From Pseudomonadota bacterium (GTDB lineage: Bacteria > Pseudomonadota > Alphaproteobacteria > Reyranellales > Reyranellaceae), in assembly GCA_018242505.1 (NCBI GenBank), contig JAFEBU010000022.1:1-64000 (forward strand): a DNA stretch of 64,000 nt, read 5' to 3'. Position numbers and translations under genes: made by a program. Each line of letters begins with the position of its first letter. Positions within the stretch are counted from its first letter, which is position 1. This document shows, one piece after another, positions 27,719-37,379 of this stretch. The notes under the pieces are model-generated. The model did no database searches, was not told where the DNA came from, and worked only from the letters and a program-made list of their open reading frames with translations.

Positions 27719-28537
27719 ATGACTGACTCCACCAGCCCCCCTCCGCCGGACGGCTTTACCGCGGCAGGGCCCGACATCATCGCGCCGGGCGAGGGCGAGC
27801 TGATCGTCAATCTCGAGGGCTTCGAGGGGCCGCTCGACCTGCTGCTGACCCTGGCACGCGACCAGAAGGTCGACCTGCGTCGCATCTCGATGGTGGCGCT
27901 GGTCGATCAATACCTCGCCCATGTGGCGCAGGCGCGTCGGCTGCGGCTGGAGCTGGCCGCCGACTATCTGGTCATGGCGGCGTGGCTCGCCTATCTCAAA
28001 TCCCGCCTGCTGCTGCCCGAGCCGCCGGCCAGCGAGGAGCCGTCGGGGCAGGAGATGGCCGACGCGCTGCAATGGCAGTTGCGGCGCCTGGAAGCGATGC
28101 AGGAGGCGGGTGTGCGCCTGATGGCGCGGCCGCAGCTCGGCAAGGATATTTTCTCGCGCGGCCAGCCCGAGGGCGTGGTCGTCGTCCGCCGTGCCGTCTG
28201 GGACGTGAAGCTCTACGATCTGCTGTCGGCCTATGGCAGCCAGGTGCGGCCGAAGGACGCCGACACCTACCAGATCGAGCCGATGCAGTTCTTCTCGGTC
28301 GAGGAGGCGGCGGAACGGCTGGCGCGGATGCTGGGCATCGCCATCGACTGGCAGACGCTCGAGGCCTTCCTGCCGGTCGGCCTCACCGACCCGACACGCC
28401 GGCGCTCGGCCATCGCGTCGACCCTTGTCGCGGGCCTCCAACTCGCAAAAGACGGCCAGATCGAGCTTCGTCAAACCGAGCGGTTCGGCCCTATCCAATT
28501 GCGCAAACGGAGTGACCGCGAGGACGGCAATGTCTGA
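27719..28537 (+). CDS. scpA: Segregation and condensation protein A
   Basis: 272 residues. The ScpA opening FEGPLDLLLTLARDQKVDL is followed by the long helical middle with LAADYLVMAAWLAYLKSRLLLP and a C-terminal winged helix. It is the kleisin of the SMC-ScpAB condensin complex. The last 8 bases overlap the start of scpB, so the two are translationally coupled. Confidence 0.95.
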   Translation: MTDSTSPPPPDGFTAAGPDIIAPGEGELIVNLEGFEGPLDLLLTLARDQKVDLRRISMVALVDQYLAHVAQARRLRLELAADYLVMAAWLAYLKSRLLLPEPPASEEPSGQEMADALQWQLRRLEAMQEAGVRLMARPQLGKDIFSRGQPEGVVVVRRAVWDVKLYDLLSAYGSQVRPKDADTYQIEPMQFFSVEEAAERLARMLGIAIDWQTLEAFLPVGLTDPTRRRSAIASTLVAGLQLAKDGQIELRQTERFGPIQLRKRSDREDGNV

Positions 28538-29213
28538 GAGCGAAATCCAGAACGACAGCGACGCCAAGGTCACCGACGTCGTCTCTCCCGACCACGCGCA
28601 GCATTTGCGCCTCCTGGAGGCGTTGATCTTTGCCGGCACCCAGGCGCTCGACGAGAAGGAGCTGGCCGAGCGCCTGCCCAACGATGCCGACGTGTCGCGG
28701 CTTCTTGCCGATCTCACCGAGCTCTACGCCTCGCGGGGCGTCAATCTGGTGAAGGTCGCCGGCGGATATGCGTTCCGCACCGCCCCCGATCTGTCCGAAA
28801 AGCTCAAGATCGAGAGGCCCGTGACGCGCAAACTGTCGCGGGCGTCGGTCGAAACGCTGGCCATCATCGCCTACCACCAGCCGGTCACGCGGGCCGAAAT
28901 CGAGCAGGTCCGCGGCGTGGGCCTGAGCAAGGGCACGCTCGACCTCCTGTTCGAGCAGAACTGGATCCGGCCGCTGGGCCGCCGCCGCGCGCCGGGCAAG
29001 CCGGTCACCTGGGGCACAACCGACTTCTTTTTGGAGCATTTCGGGCTGGCAAGCCTCGACGACCTGCCTGGACACGAGGAAATGAAGGCCGCCGGGCTCT
29101 TGGACCCGCGCGCCCAGCCCCCCATATTCAGGCCGGAGGAACCCGATCTACCGCTGGAACCAACCGAAGACGAGGCCGACGAGCCGCTGGCGGTGGAACA
29201 ACAGGGAAGTTGA
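28530..29213 (+). CDS. scpB: Segregation and condensation protein B
   Basis: 227 residues. Two winged-helix domains are visible: the first around LLEALIFAGTQALDEKELAERL, the second with the family hallmark VETLAIIAYHQPVTRAEIE and RGVGLSKGTLDLL. An acidic Pro/Glu tail follows. It forms the condensin accessory dimer with the ScpA product. Confidence 0.95.
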   Translation: MSESEIQNDSDAKVTDVVSPDHAQHLRLLEALIFAGTQALDEKELAERLPNDADVSRLLADLTELYASRGVNLVKVAGGYAFRTAPDLSEKLKIERPVTRKLSRASVETLAIIAYHQPVTRAEIEQVRGVGLSKGTLDLLFEQNWIRPLGRRRAPGKPVTWGTTDFFLEHFGLASLDDLPGHEEMKAAGLLDPRAQPPIFRPEEPDLPLEPTEDEADEPLAVEQQGS

Positions 29214-29334
29214 CGAGGCTGTTGCCAGTGGCTTTGAGCCGCAATACGGCCTTATTAGACCTGTTGCCGGTTCTTCCGCGCGGGTGCGATAATCGGGCCC
29301 GAGCGATCGCAAACATTTCTGGGAGCTTTTTCAC

Positions 29335-29589
29335 ATGGGTAGCCTCAGCCTTTGGCACTGGTTGGTCGTGCTGGCCGTTGTGCTTCTGCTGTTCGGCGGT
29401 CGCGGTAAGGTCTCGCAGCTCATGGGCGACTTCGGCAAAGGCCTCCAGGCCTTCAAGAAGGGCGTCGGTGGGCAGGACGAGACCCCGACCGCGTCCGGCC
29501 AGCCGGGCGATGCAGCCAAGCCGATTTCGGCCCAGGCCACGACCTCGACGCCGAACCAGGTCCATCAGGACACGGCCGCCAAGGTCTGA
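29335..29589 (+). CDS. tatA: Sec-independent translocase subunit TatA
   Basis: 84 residues: one N-terminal membrane helix (about 6-20), the FGG hinge, an amphipathic helix ([19 protein letters not shown]) and a flexible hydrophilic tail. This is the exact TatA plan. Together with tatB and tatC directly downstream it should make a full twin-arginine export system. A 121-bp upstream gap separates it from scpB and could hold its own promoter. Confidence 0.95.
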   Translation: MGSLSLWHWLVVLAVVLLLFGGRGKVSQLMGDFGKGLQAFKKGVGGQDETPTASGQPGDAAKPISAQATTSTPNQVHQDTAAKV

Positions 29590-29618
29590 CGTCGCGAGTC
29601 CGGCCACGGCCTTCCATC

Positions 29619-30197
29619 ATGTTTGGCATCGACAGTCCCGAACTGCTGGTCATCGTGATCGTGGCGCTGGTCGTGATCGGGCCGAAGGAGCTGCCGGGCC
29701 TGTTGCGCACCTGGGGCAAATGGATGGCCCAGATGCGCGGCATGGCGTCGGAATTCCGCGGCCATGTCGACGAGATGGTGCGCCAGTCCGAGCTGGATGA
29801 AGTCAAGAAGCATCTTGAGTCGGCGCAGGGCGGTCTCGACCTGAAATCGCTCGACCCGACGCAGCAGATCCGCAGCGCCATCCAGGAAGGCATGGCCGAG
29901 GGCGAGAAGGCGATCGCCGATGCCAAGGCGGCGCTGGACAATCCGCTGGCCGAGCCCGAGTCGGCGCCGCAGGTCGCCGTCGAGCCCCAACCGCAGATTT
30001 CGACGGAGCCCCAATCGCAGATTGCGGCGGAGCCCCAATCCCAGATTTCGGCGGAGCCTCAGCCGCAGATTTCAGCGGAGTCTGCGCCGGCCGAGGCGCA
30101 GACCGCGTCGGTCGAAGCAGAGCCTGCCTCAGCGGAGCCCGCCGCCCCCAAGACCAAGCCGGTCGAGGAACGACCTGCCAAGGCGGCGGCCGAATAG
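29619..30197 (+). CDS. tatB: Sec-independent translocase subunit TatB
   Basis: 192 residues. The N-terminal MFGIDSPELLVIVIVALVVIGPKELP is the TatB membrane helix plus hinge, followed by a long amphipathic helix. The C-terminal tail is Pro/Gln/Ala/Glu rich and contains four 8-residue repeats at residues 122-153. TatB links signal-peptide recognition on TatC with TatA assembly. Confidence 0.95.
   Translation: MFGIDSPELLVIVIVALVVIGPKELPGLLRTWGKWMAQMRGMASEFRGHVDEMVRQSELDEVKKHLESAQGGLDLKSLDPTQQIRSAIQEGMAEGEKAIADAKAALDNPLAEPESAPQVAVEPQPQISTEPQSQIAAEPQSQISAEPQPQISAESAPAEAQTASVEAEPASAEPAAPKTKPVEERPAKAAAE
29982..30077 (+). repeat. Four 24-bp in-frame repeats in the tatB tail
   Basis: Each unit encodes EPQ[PS]QI[SA][TA], four times in a row. 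It is a coding tandem repeat in a disordered region and so a likely site of length variation between strains. Confidence 0.85.
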
Positions 30198-30266
30198 GCC
30201 AAATAGCGCTTTGAACTGCAGCCCAAAGGGCGGCATAACGCGCCACCCAGCTTCGACAGCTTCACC

Positions 30267-31049
30267 TTGACCCAGGCGCACGACGGACCCGAAGACGACA
30301 AGCCCATGCCGCTGCTCGATCATCTGATCGAGCTGCGCAAGCGCTTGATCTATGCGCTGCTCTGCTTCTTCGCCGTCTTCTTCATCACGTTCTATTTCGC
30401 CAAGCCGATCTTCGAGTTCCTCATCGAGCCGGCCAAGAGCCAGGGCTACCGGCTGATCGTGCTCGACATCTTCGAGTTCTTCTTCGTCACCGTGAAGCTC
30501 TCGGGATTCGTGGCGTTGATCGTGGGCTTTCCGCTGATCGCGACCCAGATCTGGCTGTTCGTGGCGCCCGGCCTCTACCGGCACGAGAAGCGCGCCTTCC
30601 TGCCGTTCCTGATCGCCACGCCGTTCATGTTCTATGCCGGCTGCGCGATCATGTACTACGTCGTGCTGCCGTACGTGATCGACTTCATGCTGACGCGCTA
30701 CGCACCGCCCGACATCGAAAAGACCCTGCGCTCGTCCGACTATCTGCAGCGCATCCTGCAGCTCGTCTTCGCCTTCGGCTTCGCTTTCGAGATGCCGGTG
30801 CTGCTGACCCTGCTGATGCGGGTCGGCATCCTGAGCAGCGCGACGCTTCGGGCCAAGCGGCGCTACGCCATCGTCCTCTGCTTCGTCGTCGCCGCCGTGC
30901 TGGCGCCGCCCGACGTGGTGAGCCAGCTTGCGCTCGCCGCGCCGTTGCTGGCCTTCTATGAGATCAGCATCCTGATCGGGAGATGGATGGAGAAGAAACG
31001 CGAGGCGGAGGACAAGAAGGCCGAGCAGGAAGTGACGACGGTCGACTGA
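30267..31049 (+). CDS. tatC: Sec-independent translocase subunit TatC
   Basis: 260 residues, six transmembrane helices. DDKPMPLLDHLIELRKRL near residues 10-27 is the TatC opening, and the conserved FAPGLYRHEKR-like loop is VAPGLYRHEKR. Start is placed at TTG 30267, because beginning at the next ATG would cut the DDKP part. The C-terminus is a charged Lys/Glu tail. serS follows after 3 nt. Confidence 0.94.
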   Translation: MTQAHDGPEDDKPMPLLDHLIELRKRLIYALLCFFAVFFITFYFAKPIFEFLIEPAKSQGYRLIVLDIFEFFFVTVKLSGFVALIVGFPLIATQIWLFVAPGLYRHEKRAFLPFLIATPFMFYAGCAIMYYVVLPYVIDFMLTRYAPPDIEKTLRSSDYLQRILQLVFAFGFAFEMPVLLTLLMRVGILSSATLRAKRRYAIVLCFVVAAVLAPPDVVSQLALAAPLLAFYEISILIGRWMEKKREAEDKKAEQEVTTVD

Positions 31050-31052
31050 GCC

Positions 31053-32354
31053 ATGCACGACATCCGTTTCATCCGCGAGAATCCTGCCGCCTTCGACACC
31101 GGCCTGAAGAAGAGGAATCTCGCGCCGCTCTCGGCCGAGCTGCTGGAGATCGACCGCCGCCGCCGCGCGGCCATCTCCGAGAGCGAGGCGGCGCAAGCCA
31201 AGCGCAAGGCGCTCAGCCGCCAGATCGGCATCGCCAAAGGCAAGGGCGAGGCCGCCGAAGCGCTGATGGCCGAGGTCGCGGCCCTCGAAGCCTCGCTGAA
31301 GAAGGGCGAGGCGGAGGCGGCCGCCCTCGATAGCGAGCTGACGCACCGGCTCGAGGTGCTGCCCAACCTGCCGTTCGACGACGTGCCCGACGGTACCGAC
31401 GAGACGGGCAACGTCGAGATCCGGCGCGTCGGCAGCCAGCGCAATTTCGGCTTCACGCCCAAGGACCACGTGGCGCTGGGCGAGGCGACGGGCGAGATGG
31501 ATTTCGCCGCCGCCGGCAAGATGTCGGGCGCTCGTTTCGTCGTCTTGCGCAAGCACCTGGCGCGGCTCGAACGGGCGCTTGCGCAGTTCATGCTCGATCT
31601 TCATACGAGCGAGGAAGGCGGCTATACCGAGATCAATCCGCCGTTCCTGGTGCGCGACAAGGCGGCCTACGGCGTCGGCCAGCTGCCGCGGTTCGCCGAG
31701 GACATGTTCCACACCGACAACGGATTCTGGCTGATCCCGACCGCCGAGGTGCCGCTCACCAACCTGGTGAACGACATGGTGCTGGAGGAGAAGCAGCTGC
31801 CGCAGCGCTTCACCGCCTGGACGCCCTGTTTCCGCTCGGAGGCCGGCGCCGCCGGCAAGGACACGCGCGGCATGATCCGCCAGCATCAGTTCCCCAAGGT
31901 CGAACTGGTCAGCATCACGACGCCGGAACAGTCCGCCGCCGAGCATGAGCGCATGACCGGTCGCGCCGAGGAGGTGCTGAAACGGCTGGACCTGCCGTTC
32001 CGCACCATCGTGCTGTGCGGCGGCGACATGGGCCCGGCGTCGCGCAAGACCTACGACATCGAGGTCTGGCTGCCGGGCCAGAATGCCTATCGCGAGATCT
32101 CCAGCTGCTCCAACTGCGGCGATTACCAGGCCCGCCGCATGAATGCGCGCTATCGACCGAAGGAAGGCCCCAGGGGAAGCAAGGGGGGAACGCGCTTCGT
32201 GCATACGCTGAACGGCTCGGGTCTCGCCGTCGGCCGCACGCTGATCGCGGTGCTCGAGAACTACCAGAACGAGGACGGTTCGGTGACGATCCCCGAGGTG
32301 CTGCGCTCCTACATGGGCGGCCTTGCGGCGATTCCCGCGCCCGCCGCGCAGTGA
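31053..32354 (+). CDS. serS: Seryl-tRNA synthetase
   Basis: 433 residues. N-terminal antiparallel coiled coil (about 30-105) that contacts the long variable arm of tRNA-Ser, then a class II core with motif 2 ([14 protein letters not shown]) and motif 3 ([18 protein letters not shown]). It charges tRNA-Ser and tRNA-Sec. Overlaps surE by 4 nt. Confidence 0.97.
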   Translation: MHDIRFIRENPAAFDTGLKKRNLAPLSAELLEIDRRRRAAISESEAAQAKRKALSRQIGIAKGKGEAAEALMAEVAALEASLKKGEAEAAALDSELTHRLEVLPNLPFDDVPDGTDETGNVEIRRVGSQRNFGFTPKDHVALGEATGEMDFAAAGKMSGARFVVLRKHLARLERALAQFMLDLHTSEEGGYTEINPPFLVRDKAAYGVGQLPRFAEDMFHTDNGFWLIPTAEVPLTNLVNDMVLEEKQLPQRFTAWTPCFRSEAGAAGKDTRGMIRQHQFPKVELVSITTPEQSAAEHERMTGRAEEVLKRLDLPFRTIVLCGGDMGPASRKTYDIEVWLPGQNAYREISSCSNCGDYQARRMNARYRPKEGPRGSKGGTRFVHTLNGSGLAVGRTLIAVLENYQNEDGSVTIPEVLRSYMGGLAAIPAPAAQ

Positions 32355-33133
32355 CCCCGACCGAACTCGCCAAGGCGCGCATCCTCGTCACCAACGACGA
32401 CGGTGTCCATGCGCCGGGACTGGATGCGCTGGAGGAGATCGCAAGCGAACTCTCGACCGATGTCTGGATCGTGGCGCCCGAGTTCAACCAGAGCGGCGCC
32501 GGCCATTCGCTCTCGATCAACCATCCGATCCGCGCGCGGAAGGTGAACGAGACCAAGTTCGCGGTCGAGGGCACGCCGACCGACTGCGTGCTGTTCGCGG
32601 TCAAGCATCTCCTGAAGGACCGCAAGCCGGCGGTCGTGTTGTCGGGTGTCAATCGGGGCACCAACCTCGCCGACGACGTGACCTATTCGGGCACCATTGC
32701 CGGGGCGATGGAAGGCTGCCTGCTCGGCCTGCCGTCCATCGCCTTCAGCCAGGCCTTCACCCATCCCCACCCGGTGAAATGGGGCACGGCCACGCACTTC
32801 GGCGCCGATGTGGCGCGCCGCGCGCTGGCGATGGACTGGCCGCGCAATGTGTTCGTGAACGTGAACTTCCCCGATGTGGTGGCGGCTTCGGTGAAGGGCA
32901 TCCGGGTGACGCGCCAGGGCGTGCGCGCCTTCGGCAGCTCCATCGTCGAGCGCATCGATCCGCGTGGCAGCCCTTACTACTGGAACGCCTACAGCCCGGG
33001 TGAGCACGAGGTCGACGAGGAGGGCGACATCTCCGCCGTCCGTGCCGGCTATGTCTCGGTGACGCCGCTCCATCTCGATCTCACCCACGAGGCCACGCGC
33101 CGCAAGCTCGTCGGCGCGTTCGAGAAAGCCTGA
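32351..33133 (+). CDS. surE: 5'/3'-nucleotidase SurE
   Basis: 260 residues from GTG 32351, which overlaps the serS stop. The metal-binding ILVTNDDG is at residues 11-18, with SGVNRGTN and the [11 protein letters not shown] block after it, all SurE hallmarks. It dephosphorylates nucleoside monophosphates, typically in the surE-pcm-nlpD neighbourhood seen here. Confidence 0.96.
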   Translation: MTPTELAKARILVTNDDGVHAPGLDALEEIASELSTDVWIVAPEFNQSGAGHSLSINHPIRARKVNETKFAVEGTPTDCVLFAVKHLLKDRKPAVVLSGVNRGTNLADDVTYSGTIAGAMEGCLLGLPSIAFSQAFTHPHPVKWGTATHFGADVARRALAMDWPRNVFVNVNFPDVVAASVKGIRVTRQGVRAFGSSIVERIDPRGSPYYWNAYSPGEHEVDEEGDISAVRAGYVSVTPLHLDLTHEATRRKLVGAFEKA

Positions 33134-33149
33134 CCGGGGCGCGGGCGCG

Positions 33150-33797
33150 ATGAACGTTCCCGCTGTGCAACGTCTGCTCACCGAGTTGCGTCAGTCGGGC
33201 ATCTCGGACGAGAAGGTGCTGGCGGCGATCGGCGCCGTCGATCGCGAGCGTTTCGTGCTGCCGGCGTTCGCCGAGCGCGCCTGGGAGAATACCGCCCTGC
33301 CGATCGCCTTCGGCCAGACCATCAGCCAGCCGCTGGTGGTGGCGGCGATGACCGAAGCGCTGCGGCTCGGCCCGCGCATGAAGGTGCTCGAGATCGGCAC
33401 CGGCTCTGGCTACCAGGCCGCCGTGCTGGCGAAGCTCGCGCGCCGCGTCTACTCGATCGAGCGCTTCAAGCCCCTGTCGAAGGAGGCGGAACGGCTGCTG
33501 ATCGATCTCGGCATCTACAACGTCGTCTGCGACGTGGGCGATGGCAGCAAAGGCTGGCCGGGGCAGGCGCCGTTCGACCGCATCATCGTGACGGCGGCGG
33601 CCGAGGAGCGGCCGCAGGCGCTGATCGACCAGCTCGGCGTGGGCGGAATCCTGATCGTGCCGGTTGGCCGCGATCCGACCGCGCAGGTGGTGGAGCGCAT
33701 CGTCAGGAGCGAGAGCGGACTGCAGCGCGACACGCTGATGCCGGTGCGTTTCGTGCCGCTGGTGAGCGGCCCGCTGCCGGTCCTGGGACAGAGCTGA
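33150..33797 (+). CDS. pcm: Protein-L-isoaspartate O-methyltransferase
   Basis: 215 residues. SAM-binding motif I is VLEIGTGSGYQAAVLAKL, and the PCMT-specific AFGQTISQPLVVAAMTE precedes it. It repairs isoaspartyl damage in aged proteins. Gene order surE-pcm-nlpD supports the call. Confidence 0.96.
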   Translation: MNVPAVQRLLTELRQSGISDEKVLAAIGAVDRERFVLPAFAERAWENTALPIAFGQTISQPLVVAAMTEALRLGPRMKVLEIGTGSGYQAAVLAKLARRVYSIERFKPLSKEAERLLIDLGIYNVVCDVGDGSKGWPGQAPFDRIIVTAAAEERPQALIDQLGVGGILIVPVGRDPTAQVVERIVRSESGLQRDTLMPVRFVPLVSGPLPVLGQS

Positions 33798-33860
33798 AGG
33801 CGGGGGAAAACCCGCGTCCGCCCGATTCCCGCCGGAATCGCAATGCAGTAGAGTGGATCC

Positions 33861-34781
33861 ATGGAAAAAGCCCTTCGCTTCCCCTCGCGATGGGCCGGCC
33901 TATGGCGCACGCTCGGTATAACGGTGGTGCTGTCGGCTGCGCTCGGCGCCTGCTCCTCGGTGGAGAACGTCATGTATGGCGCCCGCGAGGGCACCATCGA
34001 ATATCCCGGCTCGGGAGCCGGCGCGAACGCCGTTCCGAGCTATGTCGTGAAGGACAAGGACACTGTCGACAGCGTGGGCCAGCGCTTCGGCGTCAGCCGG
34101 CAGACCATCATCGACCGCAACAGGCTTGCGCCGCCCTACACGCTGCGGGCGGGCCAGACGATCGAGCTTCCGGGCGCGCGGGTGATCGAGCCGTCGTCGG
34201 GCGCGTCGCTGTCGACTGAAACCGCGGCCGCCGCCCCCCAGCCGCCGGGCACCGTGAAACGCGAGACCCTTCCTCCGCCGAGCGAGGCGCCAAAGTCTGC
34301 CGCCCCGCCGCCAGCGTCCGCTGCGGCAACGCCGCCGGCCGGCCAGCCCACGCCGCTCAGCCCGCCGACCGCGCACACCGCCGCTGTTGCCCCCGCCGGT
34401 CCGGCGCCGCGCTTCGAATGGCCGGTCCGCGGCAAGATCGTGTCGAGCTACGGATCGCATGACGGCCAGAGGAACGACGGCATCGACATCGAGGCGCCGA
34501 AGGACGCGGTCGTGCATGCCGCTGACTCGGGCACCGTCGTCTATGCCGGCAGCGAGGTGCGCGGCATGGGCAACCTGCTGCTGGTGAGTCATAGCGGCGG
34601 CTACATCACCGCCTACGGCTTCAACGATTCGCTGCTGGTCAAGAAAGGCGACAAGGTGAAGAAAGGCCAGGCGATCGCCAAGGTCGGCACCACCGGCAGC
34701 GCGCCCGATCCGCGCCTGCATTTCGAAGTCCGCCGCGGCAACAAGACCATCGATCCGACGACCGTGCTGCCCGGGCAGTGA
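33861..34781 (+). CDS. NlpD-like LysM/M23 lipoprotein, probable amidase activator
   Basis: 306 residues. Lipobox AALGAC makes Cys31 the lipidated residue. LysM domain about 60-105 (SYVVKDKDTVDSVGQRFGVS), a Pro/Ala-rich linker, then an M23 fold about 186-306. Zinc ligands are lost: the first is in RNDGIDIEAP rather than a His motif, and the last reads PRLHFE rather than H-x-H, the same degeneracy as E. coli NlpD. It is therefore more likely to activate an amidase such as AmiC than to cut peptidoglycan itself. Confidence 0.88.
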   Translation: MEKALRFPSRWAGLWRTLGITVVLSAALGACSSVENVMYGAREGTIEYPGSGAGANAVPSYVVKDKDTVDSVGQRFGVSRQTIIDRNRLAPPYTLRAGQTIELPGARVIEPSSGASLSTETAAAAPQPPGTVKRETLPPPSEAPKSAAPPPASAAATPPAGQPTPLSPPTAHTAAVAPAGPAPRFEWPVRGKIVSSYGSHDGQRNDGIDIEAPKDAVVHAADSGTVVYAGSEVRGMGNLLLVSHSGGYITAYGFNDSLLVKKGDKVKKGQAIAKVGTTGSAPDPRLHFEVRRGNKTIDPTTVLPGQ

Positions 34782-34797
34782 CGGAAGAACCCGCCGC

Positions 34798-35133
34798 CTA
34801 GACGACCCGGCCGTCGAGCTTGTACTGGCCCTTGCGGTCCTCGATCTCGAGGACCCAGACGTCGGGATCGCGCTGCACCTGGCGGGCAATATAGGCGTCG
34901 GCCTCGGCTTCGGTGACCGGCGTGGGCCCGGTGCCGCGGCTCCAGGCCGGCGAATCGTCCATGCTGCTGGCCTGCGTGTAGACCGTCACGCCCGCCTCGA
35001 AGCGGTTCAGCTTCAGCAGCACCGTGCCGGCATCCGGATCGCCGCGCCGCACCACCGCCGCCGGAATGAAGGCGCTGTCGCACAGCCGGACCTGCGCCAT
35101 GACCCAGAGGCCGGTCGTCAAACCCATGACCAT
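34798..35133 (-). CDS. DUF1491 family protein
   Basis: 111 residues. The WV-x-A-x-x-R-x-C opening (WVMAQVRLC), then VVRRGDPDAGTVLLKLNR and a C-terminal DPDVWVLEIEDRKG fit DUF1491, a small cytoplasmic family common in alphaproteobacteria with no known function. The first ATG follows AGGA at 7 nt. Converges on the nlpD-like gene and is divergent from the ABC-F gene. Confidence 0.8.
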   Translation of the reverse strand: MVMGLTTGLWVMAQVRLCDSAFIPAAVVRRGDPDAGTVLLKLNRFEAGVTVYTQASSMDDSPAWSRGTGPTPVTEAEADAYIARQVQRDPDVWVLEIEDRKGQYKLDGRVV

Positions 35134-35200
35134 GCGACGATCCTAACGCATTGCCCTTGCCGATGGGGAAAGGTTCGGCCATGACACGCCGCTTCTGCCC

Positions 35201-36997
35201 ATGTCATCTGCACCTCTTCTGACCCTGGCCGGCATAAAATACCATCTCGGCGGCCAGCCGATCCTCGACGGCGTCGATCTCTCGATCGCGCCCGGCGAAC
35301 GGTTGTCGCTTGTCGGCCGCAACGGCGCGGGCAAATCGACGTTGCTGCGCATCCTGGCCGGAGAGCCGATCGCCGATGGCGGCACGCGCTTCCTCCAGCC
35401 GGGCACGACCGTCGCCGCCTTGCCGCAGGAGCCGGATTTCACCGGCCATGCCAGCGTCGCGCACTATGTCGCGTCGGCCTTGCCGCATGCCTTGGGCGTG
35501 TCGGACTACCGGGTCGAGGCGCTGCTTGCCGAGATGCGGCTCGAGGGCGCGCGTGCGCCGGCCAGCCTGTCCGGCGGCGAGGCGCGGCGGGCGGCGCTGG
35601 CGCGTGTGCTGGTGGCCGAGCCGGACGTGATGCTGCTCGACGAGCCCACCAACCATCTCGACCTGCCGACCATCGAATGGCTGGAGGAGAAGCTTCTCGG
35701 CTGGAGGGGCGCCTATGTGCTGGTGAGCCACGACCGGCGCTTCCTCGCCAACCTCGCGCGCGCCGTGCTGTGGCTCGACCGCGGCATCGTGCGCCGGCTC
35801 GACAAGGGCTATGCCGCGTTCGAGGGCTGGTCGACCGAGATCCTGGAGCGCGAGGCGACGGAGCGCCACAAGCTCGACCGGCTGATCGAGCGCGAGACCG
35901 AATGGGCCGGCAAGAGCATTCGCGCCCGCCGCACGCGCAACGAGGGCCGCCTGCGCGCTCTTGCCGAGCTGCGCAAGCAGCGCCGCCAGCAGATCGGCCC
36001 GGTCGGCCGCGCCGTGATCGAGACCGGCCCGGCCGAACAATCGGGCGCGCTGGCGATCACCGTGCGCAACATTTCCAAGCGCTGGGGCGACAAGGTGATC
36101 GTCGACGACTTCTCGACCCGCATCTTCCGGCACGACCGCATCGGCCTGATCGGGCCCAACGGCGCCGGCAAGACGACGCTGCTGCGGATGCTGATCGGCG
36201 AGATCGAACCCGACAGCGGCTCGGTGAAGCTCGGCGCCAATCTGATGCCGGTCGTGATCGACCAGCGCCGCACGGCGCTCGATCCCGACAAGACGCCGTG
36301 GGAGATCCTCGCCGACCGCAACGACCATGTGTCGGTGCAGGGGCGGCCTCGGCATGTCATGACCTATCTGCGCGAATACCTGTTCCGCGACGAGCAGGCG
36401 CGCCAGCCGGTGCGCACGCTGTCGGGCGGCGAGCGCAACCGATTGCTGCTCGCCAAGGCGTTGGCCGCGCCCTCCAACATGCTGGTGCTGGACGAGCCGA
36501 CCAACGATCTCGACGCCGACACGCTCGATCTCCTGCAGGAGGCGATCGGCGACTACGACGGCACGGTCCTGCTGGTGAGCCACGACCGCGATTTCCTCGA
36601 CCGGCTGGTGACCTCGACCATCGCGCTGGAAGGCGATGGGACGGCGATCGAATATGCCGGCGGCTACAGCGACTATCTCGCCCAGCGTGGGCCGCGCGAG
36701 ACGCTCGTACCGGCGCCGCGCAAGGAAAAGACGATCCAGGTGCGCGAGAGCACGCCCGCGAAGCGCTTGGGCTACAAGCGCGAGCGCGCGCTGGCCGAGC
36801 TGCCCGGGAAGATCGATGCGCTGCAGGCCGAGATCGCGGCCTTGCACACCGCGCTCGCCGATCCCGGTCTCTATCGCCGCGATGCTTCGGCCTTCCAGGC
36901 CAAATCGGCGCGCCTGACCGCTGCCCAGGCCGAGCTCGAGTCAGCCGAGACCGAGTGGCTGGAACTGGAGATGCTGCGCGAGGAGCTCGGCGGCTAG
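35201..36997 (+). CDS. ABC-F family ATPase (Uup-like)
   Basis: 598 residues, two ABC domains and no membrane segments. Walker A loops are GRNGAGKS (about residue 38) and GPNGAGKT (about 325). Signature motifs are LSGGEARR and LSGGERNR, and Walker B is LLDEPTNHLD and VLDEPTNDLD. A C-terminal coiled coil (about 525-598) is typical of Uup, which acts at ribosomes and on branched DNA. Other ABC-F subfamilies cannot be excluded. Confidence 0.92.
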   Translation: MSSAPLLTLAGIKYHLGGQPILDGVDLSIAPGERLSLVGRNGAGKSTLLRILAGEPIADGGTRFLQPGTTVAALPQEPDFTGHASVAHYVASALPHALGVSDYRVEALLAEMRLEGARAPASLSGGEARRAALARVLVAEPDVMLLDEPTNHLDLPTIEWLEEKLLGWRGAYVLVSHDRRFLANLARAVLWLDRGIVRRLDKGYAAFEGWSTEILEREATERHKLDRLIERETEWAGKSIRARRTRNEGRLRALAELRKQRRQQIGPVGRAVIETGPAEQSGALAITVRNISKRWGDKVIVDDFSTRIFRHDRIGLIGPNGAGKTTLLRMLIGEIEPDSGSVKLGANLMPVVIDQRRTALDPDKTPWEILADRNDHVSVQGRPRHVMTYLREYLFRDEQARQPVRTLSGGERNRLLLAKALAAPSNMLVLDEPTNDLDADTLDLLQEAIGDYDGTVLLVSHDRDFLDRLVTSTIALEGDGTAIEYAGGYSDYLAQRGPRETLVPAPRKEKTIQVRESTPAKRLGYKRERALAELPGKIDALQAEIAALHTALADPGLYRRDASAFQAKSARLTAAQAELESAETEWLELEMLREELGG

Positions 36998-37000
36998 CTC

Positions 37001-37273
37001 ATGGTCGAGCTGCTGCATGGGATCCGGGTAGAGACGGATGACCAGGGCAACGTTTTGCCGAGTTGCTGTTTGGCAGGCCCAGACGGCGAGGCGCCGCGCC
37101 GCTCGCTCTCGGAAGAAGCACAACTGGTTCATGCATTCCCAGCAGGAAGCCATTTTGAGGCGATGACGATCTGCCATCGCCTGTTCGACCTTGGACCCTT
37201 CACAGTCGAATACGAATGGGATTATCAGCCGTACCTTGACGAGTGGCGAAGACGACAGCAGCTTCGCCGATAA
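37001..37273 (+). CDS. Conserved small hypothetical protein
   Basis: 90 residues, starts 3 nt after the ABC-F stop. It has no signal peptide or membrane helix. The segment SHFEAMTICHRLFDLG and the C-terminal YEWDYQPYLDEW look like a conserved small soluble protein that I recall only as uncharacterised. Ordinary coding composition supports its reality. No function is assigned. Confidence 0.65.
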   Translation: MVELLHGIRVETDDQGNVLPSCCLAGPDGEAPRRSLSEEAQLVHAFPAGSHFEAMTICHRLFDLGPFTVEYEWDYQPYLDEWRRRQQLRR

Positions 37274-37379
37274 TTGCGAGCGGTGTTCCCTATTTCTTCC
37301 TGGCGAAGAGGAGACGGGCACGGTTGACGCCGCAGGCGCGCTCCGCTACCCCCCACGCCGCCCCCTCACAGGTCCGAAA

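Noticed and set aside
23797..27885. Very long minus-strand open frame of 1362 codons
   Set aside because: It is antisense to argS, the SPOR gene, nagZ and scpA; the translation is low-complexity Arg/Ala/Gly/Asp and shows no family motif. GC-rich third positions make such shadow frames common here.
30129..32204. Long minus-strand frame opposite tatC and serS
   Set aside because: Antisense shadow of two confidently identified genes, rich in His/Asp/Glu/Arg runs.
33798..33860. Terminator between pcm and the nlpD-like gene
   Set aside because: Only a short GCGGG/CCCGC hairpin without a T-tract; the genes are probably co-transcribed.
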